A stretch of DNA of 64,000 nucleotides from Schizochytrium sp. TIO01 (lineage: Eukaryota > Sar > Bigyra > Thraustochytrida > Thraustochytriidae): assembly GCA_004764695.1 (NCBI GenBank), contig SMSO01000014.1:6438029-6502028 (forward strand), read 5' to 3'. The position numbers were made by a program, and so were the translations under genes. The notes beneath the pieces are model-generated. The model worked only from the letters and a program-made list of their open reading frames with translations. It searched no databases and was not told the DNA's origin. This document shows, in pieces, positions 43,089 to 54,976 of this stretch; positions within the stretch are counted from its first letter, which is position 1, and each line of letters starts with the position of its first letter.

Positions 43089-46000
43089 GCTGCGAAGGAG
43101 GACTTGAGCTATCTGCAACAGGCGTCTAGGCAGCCAGTTCCCAGGTACAGCTAGCTTCGGAGATTGAAGAAGTCCACTCGCAAGCAGCCCGCTGCACCGT
43201 CGTTTAGTTTACAGGGTAGGGCAACGCAAGCGAGTTCACTGCAAATATAAAGCAAGCAAGTTAGCAAGCAAGCAATTCTTGCCTCTTGATGGTTGTCGGA
43301 GTGATCACTTCGTGAGTCAAGATTCTCTCAAACCGTTTGCTGTGCTGAGCCTCCCTGTGGCGATGTGGAAATGGAGGAATCTGGCTGTCCCTTGGCCAGG
43401 CTGTGCCCTCCTTCCTTCGAAGTTGACGAGAGAACTCTGCACCATGCGATGAGCAAGTCATCAGGCGTCAGTACCTAGGTACCGAGCTAGACAGAGGAAC
43501 CGTGCTCGTGCTTGCTTGCTTCAAGTAAGTTCCTCCAGCCTGGGCTGACTGAGCCAGCGTGGGAAACTAAGATGGGCGCACGCTAGTCAGGGATCCTGCC
43601 GCCTGGGGCGTCTGTCACCTTCTTTCCAAGGACCACCGCGGCCCTCTCTTAGAGCATAGCTCTAGAGATACTAAAGGTTACAATCGAAGAAAACATGCGT
43701 CAAAGGGCGGGCGGTAAGTAACAAGAAAATGGCAGACCTTTGAACAGCCCGAGCGAAAGAATTGCGCAGCCCCAGCGTTGAACGGGATGGCGTTCTTGGC
43801 TTGGCACGACTCGCCTCAAGGCTGGATATTCATTAACTAAATCCACTCGTTTCGTCCTTTACTTTTCAAAGGGTTTCGTTTCATCATGATTGGGTAATTC
43901 ACGCACCTTGAAAACGTGAAGATTAATTTAATTAGTACAGAAACACCAGACACAGTGAGAGTGTGTCCTCTCCTCGAGCGCAGTTTTATTTTTATTTTTA
44001 TTTATTTATTTCTATTTTTATTTTTTTAATTAATTAATAATTAAACTGTATTATTTTACAAGTTTTTTAACTCACATTTGTGAATGAAGAGGCATCTAGA
44101 AGTGCTATTTTACGTATGGTCTGTTATTGATTGATAGATGGCGCCAAGGCACAAGAAAGTGATAACTGAACATCTTGTTTTCCTCATGCGACATTTGTTT
44201 TGGTTCGTGTGTTGCTGCTTTTCAAGTAGGATGCTTTGTTTTATTTGGAACTCGTTTAGTTACTTGGCTAGGTTCTCTATTCAGGCTGCAAAAAGGCCCA
44301 AGGAAGAACTATCATAGTGTTCACACGTTGTTGTGAGACTAGGAGAACTGGGTGTAAATACATGAGTGAGTCAGTAGAATGAATTGCTCAAAGCTGCAGA
44401 AGTTTTTAAAATGAATACCTAGTACCGTCACCGGTTGTAAAGAATCCAAATGTGCAGGTTTTAATTTGAGCCAGCCAGCATCTCGAGCTCTCCAGCCTTC
44501 AGATCAGAAGCTTGTCGTACCAAGCTTTAGGTGTTGGATAGGAGTTCTGAAGGCAGAAACCTGCCTTCGACACTGCCAGGCTGCTATTACCGAAAGACTT
44601 TGCAAGCTCCTCCTGGTTCCCACGCAGAGTGAAAGTATTGCAGGTACCTATTGTAGTTCTTGCCAGAAGGAGATTCATTTTTCTTTCCTTTTCTTGTCGC
44701 TTACCTTTTTAATGCAATATTCATGTTCTGTGGGCAAAAGGAAGAACTTAGACTTCGTACAATTATGAATTGAGAGCCGTGGATATCTAAACATATAACG
44801 TTTTGTACTTCTTTCAATATTTTGACTTTTACAGAGGCAGAACAGAATGAATGAAACTTTCAAGGCAAACCTTTGACTTTTTACAAAGATGAGTTCTCCA
44901 GGTAAAGGCTCCAATTCACTTGAGCAACTTGGTCTATGAATGTCTTTGAGAAATATTACACAAGATAAATAATGTTATAGCTATATAGTTAATGAATCTA
45001 ATCAAAATGAGCTCTTCCACCCGAAACCTATTTGCTCACCATGGCTGTTGCAGGTGAAAGTAAAATACCATGTGCAAACTTTCACAAGGGTTTGGGGACC
45101 ATAATTCCTGCTATCATGATGACTCTAATTCTAAACTCAGTAGTAGGAAAGCACGCATTTCAAGTGCCCTCACAATTTTCATAAGTTGTATTAACCAATG
45201 CCACAAGTCAATGAGGGACGGCAGTGACTAGGTATTGATTGCATGTTGTTCACACTCTTGGATACTGCTAAATATTTCTGCTTTCGGAAATTGCAAGATT
45301 TAACGAGGGAGCATGCCTCATCTCTTCCGAGAGAAAGACCCTGGCGACAGAGTGAATAGGCTTATGTCGAGAGATCAACGCTACGCGCCTAGGTAGAATT
45401 CTGTGTCATGCGAAACTCGAGCGAGCGAACGCAAGAGAGCAAGCTCGCTTGCCAACTTAGGGATCGGTCCTTGGCATTTATTTGGCGGCTTTACAGGTCA
45501 TTCTTTTCTCTTTTTATTGTCCAAGGAATAAAATTGCGGTCACGGCGCTCTTTTATTTTATTTGCTTTTTTTCCAAGTTGTTTTATGATAACAGTAAATG
45601 ATAAATAAAACTAATTACTATAAAAAAACAAAAAAAAAACTCGAGCATTTACTGGGAAAACAGAAAGTTTTCTTCAAAGCTATTCATTATCAATTCCAAG
45701 TTTCGAGACAACAACTGAAAAGAAGAAGAAGGCCCTCATTGCAATGCGCCCCCTCTCATGATCAATAAACGCGAAGGGGGTGTGATAAGGGGGGTGTGCA
45801 TGAGTGTGAGGGAGAGACCAAATAAACTAAAAGCAAGCGCAGTAAACTTAGTTATCGAGTTTCATGCAAGTCGATCAAAAGTCGATGACGCTTCGAGCTC
45901 TTGACAAGTTCAGGTTTGAGACCCCCGTGAACTCGAATCGAGTGATGCAGACTGCAGCCATTGCAGCCAACAGCAGACGAAATGGGCGGTGACTGATTTC

Positions 46001-46594
46001 TCAAAAGCTTGCAAGCGAAATGGCTTTCCTTTTGGGCAAGAACCAAACGAAACTCAAGGGAAGTAAGCACAGCAGAGATGAAGAAATGTAAACACATAAA
46101 TGCCTGCTCTGCAAAGGTTTCATTGTAGACCGCCGCTGTACGTTTGACTTCTAGTGCCCGAGGGTAATGAAGCGTAGGTCTAAACTGCTCCTCCACCCAT
46201 CGACAAAGTCAATCAATTGGCAAAGCCCCTCCTCATCCACTCTCAATCCGGCCGTGGTTTGCTCATCATCATCACTGTCCACATTGAGGAGGTCGTAATC
46301 GAGCAGACATGAAAGCAGCTACAGCATAAACGACACCTGTGGCTGCAAGTGATTCAAGAAACGGAGTATACTTGATGTACCGAAGGCGCTAGTTTTTGCA
46401 ACAACAACGACGATAATAAGAACATTGACAACAACAGCAAAAGGATGCAAATGTTTGGAGAAGAGGTGTAGATGGAGGATTATGAGCAAGAGCAACAACG
46501 CACCGCGGGGGGAGGAAACTTCTCGCTGATCGAAACAGAATTAATTATAGAGGAGCTCGGATTTTGCTTATTCTTCAAGTTCTATTTTGTTTAT

Positions 46595-46689
46595 TTGTTT
46601 GTTTGTTTGTTTGTTTGTTTGTTTGTTTGTTTGTTTGTTTGTTTGTTTGTTTGTTTGTTTGTTTGTTTGTTTGTTTGTTTGTTTGTTTA
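46595..46689. repeat. (GTTT)n microsatellite
   Basis: About 23 perfect units. Confidence 0.95.
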
Positions 46690-47018
46690 TTTTTTAACAA
46701 AGTAAAGTAAACAGAAAGAAATGAGTCTATTTATGACGAGCTCGAAAGACTTGGAGTAGAAAACAACGTGATCCAATGAATGGAACGAAAACAAAATCCG
46801 AAACACACCCTCGCACGTTGACTGCTTATGCAGCAGGGTTATTTATCGATCGCACCACTTCATCAGCGTTCATTATATCAAGTTGAACTTTCAGCAGCGA
46901 GAAGAGGCACTAGCGAGGCAGCAGCCCTTCGCCACCCTAAGGAGTTGCTAACGACACGATGATCGATTCTTAATTTATTTTTAATTATAAAAAATCAATC
47001 AAATTAGTTTCAATCGCC

Positions 47019-47051
<33 letters not shown>
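47019..47051. repeat. (GTAA)n microsatellite
   Basis: About eight units; reverse complement of the TTAC motif found at 13.8 and 33.4 kb. Confidence 0.9.
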
Positions 47052-47338
47052 TTATGTAATAAATCACGGTACGATAAGGAAAGAGAAGTGGCTAAATAGA
47101 ATAGAATCGCACACACGCATACACTCGGAAAACTCCAAGTGCCGGCTCTGTGGTTGCGCGGGTTGAACGTTCAGAAAGTCAGCCAACATAGGTACGTACG
47201 TACCTACGGCTCAGCCGGTTCCAGGGACTCAGGTTTTCCTGAGCCTTTCCGTGGCCGCAGCGACTCTTGAGCGGGTCAAAGATCGGCGAGGAGCGATGAT
47301 GCAGATCGGCGGCTCCAGAGCCACGAATTTCATTGCCC

Positions 47339-47378
<40 letters not shown>

Positions 47379-47380
47379 TT
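47339..47380. repeat. (CTTT)n microsatellite
   Basis: About ten units, followed 110 bases later by a CTT array (47491-47516). Confidence 0.9.
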
Positions 47381-47551
47381 TTACTTACTTCCTTTCCTTT
47401 TTCAAGCTCAAAGGGACCTTGAAAAGAACTTCGAAAGAAGGAGGTTAAAGTTTCTATTCAAGTTTATTTACTTATTTTCAACCTCCTCCTCCTTCTTCTT
47501 CTTCTTCTTCTTCTTCTACTAAAATGAAAAACTATCAAATCAAATTGAGAA

Positions 47552-47584
<33 letters not shown>

Positions 47585-48924
47585 ATAAGAATTCACAGTG
47601 TTATTGATTGCACAGGCGCACATCACGAACAAGAAAGCTGCAAATGAGGGCCTCAGAACCGAAGAAGAAGCGCTGCAGCTCAAGACTGCTTGCGCACGGA
47701 AACTCCTTCAACAAGGGTGTGCACCGCTACGGAGGCGTAGATTGGCCGGATTCCACGCTCAGCCTGAGCTCAGTCAGCTTTTGGCTCCTGAGGCGTCCCT
47801 CAACTGTAATTACGCAGAATTGTAGTACAAAGATATATAGAGATGTGGTTCTTGGTTTCGTTTACTTCCTCCCCTCCATTTCTGAGTTCTCGATGGATAG
47901 AGGACAAAGACGACGATGCTTTTGCTGATCTTTCGACAAGTTTTTAACCCATTCTTCTCAAAGCAAGCGTCGGGTTCTTGAGTGAAGACATATTGGGTGA
48001 TCGGGCGTTGGTCAGCTTTCTTATGAGGTGCACAGAGCCCGGAAAGGCGACTTGTGGCGGCTTTGGAAGGCAAAGCAGCACTCTGAAATGCTTTCGTGCT
48101 TGGAATACTTTTCATAACTTCGAGTCCTGGAATCCCTACTAAAGGGAGGCCACTGAGTGGACGAAGGGGGGTGAGTGAGCCGGCTTTCACCAGTGAATTA
48201 ATTGATTGATCAATCAGCCGGAAGCACTCAGAACACCCATTCAGTCCAAAGAACTCAACCAGAATACCTCCATAATCGATCGATCAAAGGCGTCCGATCA
48301 GACATGCATTGCGGCAGCTTGACTGAGCCTCGGCCTGAGCTCCTTGAGTGCTTAGAGCAGCGTGGCACGTCTTTGATTTTGCTTGCTTTCTTGTAAAACC
48401 AAAAGAATAAAATTAAATTTATTTATTTATTTAATTAATTATATTCATTTTTATTTTATTTTATTTTTAATAATCATCATCAATAGAAATCTCGCACTCA
48501 CCCAATGATCATTGCCCTCGAATTAGCAGCGAGCGTGAAATGATGGCACAGGGATCACGACGATTCAGGACGACCATCCATAATGTCTGTCGCGGTGTGC
48601 AAATTGCCAAAGCCTCGCGAGATCAAGAGGGCTCGAAGGACGCCCGCCACGCCGCAGGAAGGCTGCAGACCACAAGCGCACACCGAGACGCAGGTCCTTA
48701 CGACTACTTAGGCCCTTCGCTTCTTCTTCTCGACTTGTAAAACTCGAACTACTTAGGTCACGACGACGTGTGCAGGAACGAGGAAAGCAATGTTCTTGAG
48801 CACGAGGAAGAAAAGAAATGGAAAGAGGCACGATGAGCTGGCGTCACCAGCCCCTGCCCCCCAAGAATATATATGTTTTCACAGCTCAGTCGTTTTCACA
48901 GCTCGCGAAGAAATCGAAATTAGG

Positions 48925-48939
48925 TAATCAATCAATCAG

Positions 48940-48976
<37 letters not shown>

Positions 48977-48980
48977 TAAT
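48925..48980. repeat. (AATC)n microsatellite
   Basis: About 13 units with one interruption. Confidence 0.9.
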
Positions 48981-49180
48981 CAAGCAGTCGATGCACATCC
49001 GCGGATTATAATAGCACATTTCCTCCTTTGGTTTGTCTACACTTGCCTCTTCTAAGGGAGAAAGTAATTAAGTGTTCGTTGTTGTTCGGAAATAGTTAGG
49101 GACATAGTGAGCCGTTGAGTAAGGTTTTCTTCTTTCATGCGCCGCTGCTCATTACTTCGTTCACGTGCCTGCAGGTTATA

Positions 49181-49492
49181 TCAAGTTTCAACGAACGAAA
49201 ATGCAAAATGAAGCAGCAGGCGCTTTCTGGGTTGTTGCTTACCATTCATGGTGCTCTGGAACTCGCAGGCAGCGGCTGTCATGAGCTTTGTAAGACATTT
49301 GCAGCGTTGAAACTGTGCAGTAGTAGTAAGATGAACTTGTTGGTGTGGTTTCTTTAAAATGTTGCGTTTTGCCCCTTTGAACAGTTGGGTTGATTGATCT
49401 CCGCGCAGATGAAGCCAAGTTTTGCGCAACGAGCGGTTCAGACCGAGCAGGATCTTTCTTTTATCAGCTGCTTTAGTGGACCTTAGCAGCAT
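49181..49492 (-). CDS. Possible small basic protein or first exon
   Basis: A minus-strand frame of 103 codons from ATG at 49492 to TGA. It is strongly basic with many Lys/Arg/Gln (KRKILLGLNRSLRKTWLHL). The mixture is compatible with a small nucleic-acid-binding or ribosomal-type protein, or with a first exon, but no family is recognised and AT-rich DNA can give Lys-rich frames by chance. Confidence 0.2.
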   Translation of the reverse strand: MLLRSTKAADKRKILLGLNRSLRKTWLHLRGDQSTQLFKGAKRNILKKPHQQVHLTTTAQFQRCKCLTKLMTAAACEFQSTMNGKQQPRKRLLLHFAFSFVET

Positions 49493-51523
49493 GGTCGATT
49501 CAGAAGCAGCGCTACAGGTACCTGAGCACCTACCGAATTGAAGTAATACAAAGTGCGAAGAGTTGACACCACCGTGACTTGTGCAGAAGGATCTGCTCGG
49601 CGCTGCTCGAAGATTAACAGGAGTTCATGAAGGCAGTAACACTCAGTACAAGTATAGAGATAGAGATTGAGCTAGGTGGATCAGAGTTGTGAAAGATTGT
49701 GAAGGAATGAGCCACGGGGAAGGAAGAAGCATAGCAGGAGGAGGGCAAGGATGTCAAGTAAGAACACCTCCTGAATCTCTAGTTTTACACATATACACAC
49801 ACCGTAAGGAAATCATAGCCTGGAGCGATCATGCGATACCTTCAAAATAGAGCTTACTCGATGCGTGCAGGAAATTATTCTCATTTTGCGCAGTCCCATG
49901 GAAATTGGCGGCTAACCAGTGCGTGAGATATCCTTGACGCGCAAATTGTAGTACCTAATTGCTACTAGGGTACTAATACCACTAAAATAACATTACAGAT
50001 AGAGTGTGCGAGATTTGGAATAGTGAAACCTGGGCTGCTTGTAGTACAGGAGATGCCTACATTTGAAGGATTTTTGCATTGGTGTTGTTTGTTTGTGCCA
50101 AAATAAGGGCTCTTTTCAATTCACAAGTGCTTTGTATGTCTTTGAAGTTCCAAGCTCTCTGGAAGTCTTCACTGAGTCAAGAACCTGAATGAATCGGGTA
50201 GAGGATTGACCATCATGAAGAACCAACTAGGTAGATAGGTAGCTACAGTATTCGGCGAAATGGCTCAAGGGCCAAGATTATTAGAACCCAGGAGAACTTC
50301 TCTTCTATTTACAGCTCCAGCAGAACCTCGCAGAACAGAAGGTATTGAAGGAACGACTCTTTTCTCTTATAATAAATCTCCCAGTGTCAATGGTAACCTT
50401 GTGGGCATAAATGATGTTTTCTTTTGCCACATTCGTGGTCTAGGCGTTTTCATGAGATGATTGCTGCCTCCATTCAGAGTAAACAAAAACTCTAGTCATT
50501 TTCTTAATATTCCTTTCGAAGAGAAATAGAATTCGTGTCCGTGTGTTGGTGGATAATGAAATGTCTTTTATATAGGTACTGCTTTCCCCTTTTGGTTGAT
50601 TTAACTTTAAAGAAGACAATTATAATTCCAAAGATTCTGTTGAGATATATAAGATAGAACACTGCTCCATTGATTTGCTTCATATGAAGGATTCAAATGA
50701 GAAAAAAAAAATCGCAAGAAATATTTTATTTATTTGTAAACACAGCGGGAGAGCTGAGATAACTATTTGCAAACTATATATACTTTTTCAACTACCGGAT
50801 CAGCAAGCGTATAGGATTGTGCTGCCTAGAGCCTAATCAGAAATATTCCCAAACTCCCTTTCATAAATAGGGCCTTGAATGAGATTTAAGATTCGCTGGC
50901 GTCTTGAGAAAATGGTCATAATCCTTTAAAGCATAACCTACAAGAAGTCTTAGTTTGTCTCTTACCTTAAGGCATAGTAGCACTTGTCAAGTAGCTTCAT
51001 GGGCGTAATTCACCATTGTGTTGGATGACTTTTAACGAAGATGATTCTCAGTATTTGTTTCGCTTTCTTATTATTAGATCAAAAGATTTCTTTTCACAAT
51101 ATCCGAAACGAAATTAAAATGCATGACCGTCTGGGAAAACAAACGCATGGCTCTAAAATGTCTTCAGATGGTTAAAGCTAATCCAATATTTATACAGCTG
51201 ACACTTAAGTTTCTTCAAAATATGAATGGTTAGCTCAAACAAGATAATGAATAAGCATCGATGTAAAGTTGTATTAATTTTTATACTATTTAAAGTGAAT
51301 TACGTCCACAAGGTCAAGAATTGATTGATTTGGCTCTTGAGAAAGCACTGCAATTCGTTATTGATGCAAAAGCTCATGCATGCAGCAACCCGCCACACCT
51401 TGTGTACTTCAGAGTAGATACAAGCACGATCAAGACTTTGGCCGATCTGCCAGGGTAACACTACATATTTATTCCTGAAACATGCAATAGACGCTGAAGG
51501 CATGGCTTGCCAACCCTTTGCGT

Positions 51524-54500
51524 TTAGTCTGTTTCGGGTTTTGCTGCCTGAGCTTTATGTTTTTGTAGAACCTGCTCCACCTTTTGGGAGTGCTGTTGTC
51601 TTGCTTGAACACGTTCATTGAGAAGCGCATCTCTCTGATTTGAAACAGCTGACTCGTGCATCATAATCTCCTCAGCAGATCTCGGGGAACGCATTTTTAG
51701 CTTTTGCTGCAGGCTGGGCGGCAATGATGGAGACTCGTCGCGTTCATCAGGAACAAAAGAAACTTGGTTCTCGACAAACTGTTGCTTCAGAGCCTTCACT
51801 TGGGCCACATATGCCTGATGAGAATGCGCACTACGAGACTTTGCCTCTAGCATACTGACCCGCCGTTGCTGTGCGCGAGCCTGCTTACCTTGCATCGCCT
51901 CCTCAGTAGGGCTGCGGTAAGCCTTCAAGCGCTCCTTCAGGCGATCTGGAAGTTGAGCATTATTTGCAATCTCAGACTCATCGTAGCGTGGTTTTGTCTT
52001 CAGCAACTTACGGACCTCTTGAACCTTGGTAGCGTGTTCGGCAAGCTTGGCACTACGTGCGGCAAGAATTCCAGCGCGCCGAGCACCAGTGGCAACCTCT
52101 TTGGCTAAAAGTGACTCGGCTGTGGGTTTAGCCGCTTCCACTTCAGCAAGGCGCTTTCGAAGGTGTTTTGGAAGACTTACTGGCTTAGTGGCACCCTTTG
52201 TAAGAATTTCCATCGAATCCCTGTACATGTTGTGAGTCTTACGAACATCGTCAGCATGTTGCAAATGCATCATTGCCTTATGCGACTTTGTTGCATTAAA
52301 CAAACGTGATCGTGTCGCTGCCATCTCGAGGCGCTTTTTGATAGCCTCATTTGTGGGCTTGCGCAACTCCCCTAAGCGCTTAGCAAGGTGTTCTGGCAGC
52401 TCAATCCCTGCAGGTGCACCATCAGGAAACCGTAATTCAGTTTCCTTAGCCAACTGGCGAGCTTTGACCTTACAGCCATGCAAACGAGCAGATTTTTGCA
52501 CACTCTTCAACATAGAGGAGCGCTTCAAGCCTGCATCTTTCTCACGCGCGAGCAGTGCCTCGGAAGTCCACTTTGGGGCGAGCGCCTCTGCACGCTTAGC
52601 AAGACGATTGGGTAGTTTAACCTGATCTGGAGCTTTTGTAACCAGAACTACCTCATTGTCTACTAAGCTTTTCTTCAGCTCACGAGCGGCACTGCCGCGA
52701 CATTGTGCAATAGTAGCACGAAAGCGGATAGCTTCAACCACAAGTGCATGCCGGGCTGCAGCTTGTGCCAACTTCCTCCTTATGGTCTCAGCCTTTGGCT
52801 TGCTCAGACTAGACAAACGAGAACGCAACTGCGCAGGCAGAAAAGGAGCGATAACTTCATCTGTAAAACGCGGTTCGCGAGTTTTCCTTGCGAGACGATC
52901 TGCTGCAAGCTTATTGTGAGCCATAGCTTTAGCCGAGACAGTCTTCATGAGACCGCGACGAACATCAGCTGCATGTTCTTCCTTGGCAATAAGACGCTCT
53001 GGAGTCCACGATGGAGTCAAACGTCCGAGGCGATCTTGAAGATGCTTAGGAAGCGGCGTCGAGATGGGAGCAGAGGTAGGCAATACCATACCAGTCTGCA
53101 CCATAGATTGCTTTAAGGCTACAGCAGTCTTAGCAGCATCGTTGTGCAAATGCGCTACATGTGCACGTTGTGCAATCGCTGCTGCACGGCGAACAGTGGC
53201 AAGCTCGTTCTTACGAAGAATTGCCTCGGGTGTACGACGCTGAATTCCTTCAAGACGTGTTCGCAGCTTTTCTGGAAGTCCAGAAGGGATACGGTTGTTG
53301 CCAAACCTAGCTTCGAAACGCTTATTTGCACTTAGCTTTTCAACCTTGGTGCCGTGTTCTGCCGCAGCGGCAACAACACCTTCGAGCATATCGTGGCGCT
53401 TCTGAGCTGCAGCTTCCTCCTTGGCGTATTGCTTTTCTGGTGTCCAGGTCATGGATCTTGCCCGGAGTAACTCAAGACGCTTGGCGAGTCTCTTGGGAAG
53501 AGAAATGGGAGTTGCATGGCTAATCTCTGCTGAGGTTGCGAGAATAATATCATTATTCACGATGCTTTGCTTCAGAGCACGTGCACGTGGAACATTAACA
53601 ATGTTGTGAGCACGCGCTACCTGAGCTTTGGACTCAATATGCATTTTAGCGCGGTTCAATGCAAGAGTTTCCTTTCGAAGAATAGTTTCTTTAGTGGAGC
53701 GCTTGATGTTTGCCAGACGAGCACGAAGCCGATCTGGAAGAATTGCCACAGTACCAGAGTCGGCCCCCGACTCTTGCTGTTGTTGTGGCAATTCACTGAA
53801 ACGTGGCTCAGTTGTCTTGTTCTCACAGAGCTTTGCAACACGGGCAAGATGAGTCCGCACCTTGGCCTGCTTGGCAGAGATAAGCTCAGCACGGCGCGCA
53901 GACACACGATCGTTGGCGCCAAGAATCGACTCAGGGGTCCACTTCGGAGCCAGCTCTTGAACGCGCTTGGCCAAGCGTTTAGGCAAAAGTACAGGCTCTG
54001 GGCCCTTGGCAGAGGTGCCAAAGTCGACTTCGTTGGCAACAAAGGCGTCACGAGCAGAACGTACGTGATTGACTGTGACAGAGTGGCATTTTGCTTCTGC
54101 AATCTTTGAATCTAGCAAAATTTGTTTCCTCGATGCTGCCATAGTCTCGCGTCGCAAGATGGCCTCTTTAGTTGGGCGGCGGAAGTTTTCCAGACGAACT
54201 TTCAGGTGTTCAGGGAGAAATTCAGGCACCTCCTCATACCGACGCTCAGAGGCTTTAGCGGCCATGCGTGCATTTACAGTAGCCAAGTGGGAGGCTTGTT
54301 TTTCCTTGACAGCATCAAGCTGTGCCTGGCGGCGTGCCTCAACTTGCGCCTCTTTATCCAAAATTGGCACGGCGCGTGCAGCTGAGATAGCCTCGAGGTC
54401 GCGGAGCCGCTTCGCTAAACGTTTCGGTAGCTTAATTGGCTCACTAGGGTGGCAACACGAACCCGTGGTCATTTTTCCACAAATGGCAGATGCATTCTCA

Positions 54501-54976
54501 TCAGAGCAAGCTCCACCAGAAATGTTCTTATCAAATTCGTTTTTGCGTGCACGAACCTCTTGGACCTTGGCTCCATATTGTGCGGCGCCCTGCACTTTCG
54601 CCTTGATCATCTCTTCACGTTTCATTTCCACCTGCTCCTCTTTTTGCAGAATGTGTTCTGCTGTAGGCCGCCCTGGCAAGGATGCAAGTCTCTTCTGAAG
54701 GCGTAGAGGCAGCTGCACCTTGTTTTGGACTACATTCATGCTTTTCACTTTAAGAGCGCCATCTTCCGCGGCAAATCCAAGTTGATTGCTAAGCTGAGTT
54801 TTGTTTTCCTCGCCTGCACTTGCTACATTGATACCGCGTTTTGTTGGTGTTCCTGGTTGGCGCACAGTAAGCAAATTCGTCGGCTCTGGCCTTGCGTTGA
54901 CATTTTTGGTGCCGTTAAGGATTCCGCGCCTTTGCTCGGAGAGGTCTATGAAGTAAGCGGTGGAGGAGTTTGACAT
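51524..54976 (-). CDS. Tandem-repeat protein with 14 units in alternating A/B order
   Basis: A 1150-residue protein from the ATG at 54976 (an upstream GTG in frame is ignored). After about 85 disordered residues it consists of 14 repeats of about 73 residues. Each starts with a short amphipathic motif L-P-x-x-L-x-x-R-L, then T-x-E-x-I/L, then a long basic helix with A-x-x-R-R/K-x-x-x-L and a His-x-x-x-V near its end. Units 2, 4, 6, 8, 10 and 12 carry LPKRLAKR-type starts and often W-T-P-E. Units 3, 5, 7, 9, 11 and 13 carry LPE/D-x-LRxRL and end in V-x-N-x-V. The functional repeat is therefore a pair of about 145 residues, present about seven times. The helix resembles stathmin-type tubulin-binding repeats in its R-R...H...V pattern, which is only a hint. 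No domain family is recognised with confidence. Confidence 0.85.
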   Translation of the reverse strand: MSNSSTAYFIDLSEQRRGILNGTKNVNARPEPTNLLTVRQPGTPTKRGINVASAGEENKTQLSNQLGFAAEDGALKVKSMNVVQNKVQLPLRLQKRLASLPGRPTAEHILQKEEQVEMKREEMIKAKVQGAAQYGAKVQEVRARKNEFDKNISGGACSDENASAICGKMTTGSCCHPSEPIKLPKRLAKRLRDLEAISAARAVPILDKEAQVEARRQAQLDAVKEKQASHLATVNARMAAKASERRYEEVPEFLPEHLKVRLENFRRPTKEAILRRETMAASRKQILLDSKIAEAKCHSVTVNHVRSARDAFVANEVDFGTSAKGPEPVLLPKRLAKRVQELAPKWTPESILGANDRVSARRAELISAKQAKVRTHLARVAKLCENKTTEPRFSELPQQQQESGADSGTVAILPDRLRARLANIKRSTKETILRKETLALNRAKMHIESKAQVARAHNIVNVPRARALKQSIVNNDIILATSAEISHATPISLPKRLAKRLELLRARSMTWTPEKQYAKEEAAAQKRHDMLEGVVAAAAEHGTKVEKLSANKRFEARFGNNRIPSGLPEKLRTRLEGIQRRTPEAILRKNELATVRRAAAIAQRAHVAHLHNDAAKTAVALKQSMVQTGMVLPTSAPISTPLPKHLQDRLGRLTPSWTPERLIAKEEHAADVRRGLMKTVSAKAMAHNKLAADRLARKTREPRFTDEVIAPFLPAQLRSRLSSLSKPKAETIRRKLAQAAARHALVVEAIRFRATIAQCRGSAARELKKSLVDNEVVLVTKAPDQVKLPNRLAKRAEALAPKWTSEALLAREKDAGLKRSSMLKSVQKSARLHGCKVKARQLAKETELRFPDGAPAGIELPEHLAKRLGELRKPTNEAIKKRLEMAATRSRLFNATKSHKAMMHLQHADDVRKTHNMYRDSMEILTKGATKPVSLPKHLRKRLAEVEAAKPTAESLLAKEVATGARRAGILAARSAKLAEHATKVQEVRKLLKTKPRYDESEIANNAQLPDRLKERLKAYRSPTEEAMQGKQARAQQRRVSMLEAKSRSAHSHQAYVAQVKALKQQFVENQVSFVPDERDESPSLPPSLQQKLKMRSPRSAEEIMMHESAVSNQRDALLNERVQARQQHSQKVEQVLQKHKAQAAKPETD

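Larger units (their letters stand above)
43462..51523. other. Repeat-rich and AT-rich DNA with few exon-like pieces
   Basis: Arrays: TTTG (46595-46689), GTAA (47019-47051), CTTT (47339-47380), GATT (47557-47584) and AATC (48925-48980). Islands at 47600-47820 and 48550-48830 are GC-richer and open on both strands without a recognisable protein. 49.6-51.5 kb is plain AT-rich DNA and contains no microsatellite of note. Confidence 0.4.

Noticed and set aside
45852-46196. A 114-codon minus-strand frame
   Set aside because: Starts at GTG, no supporting splice acceptor and no family signal.
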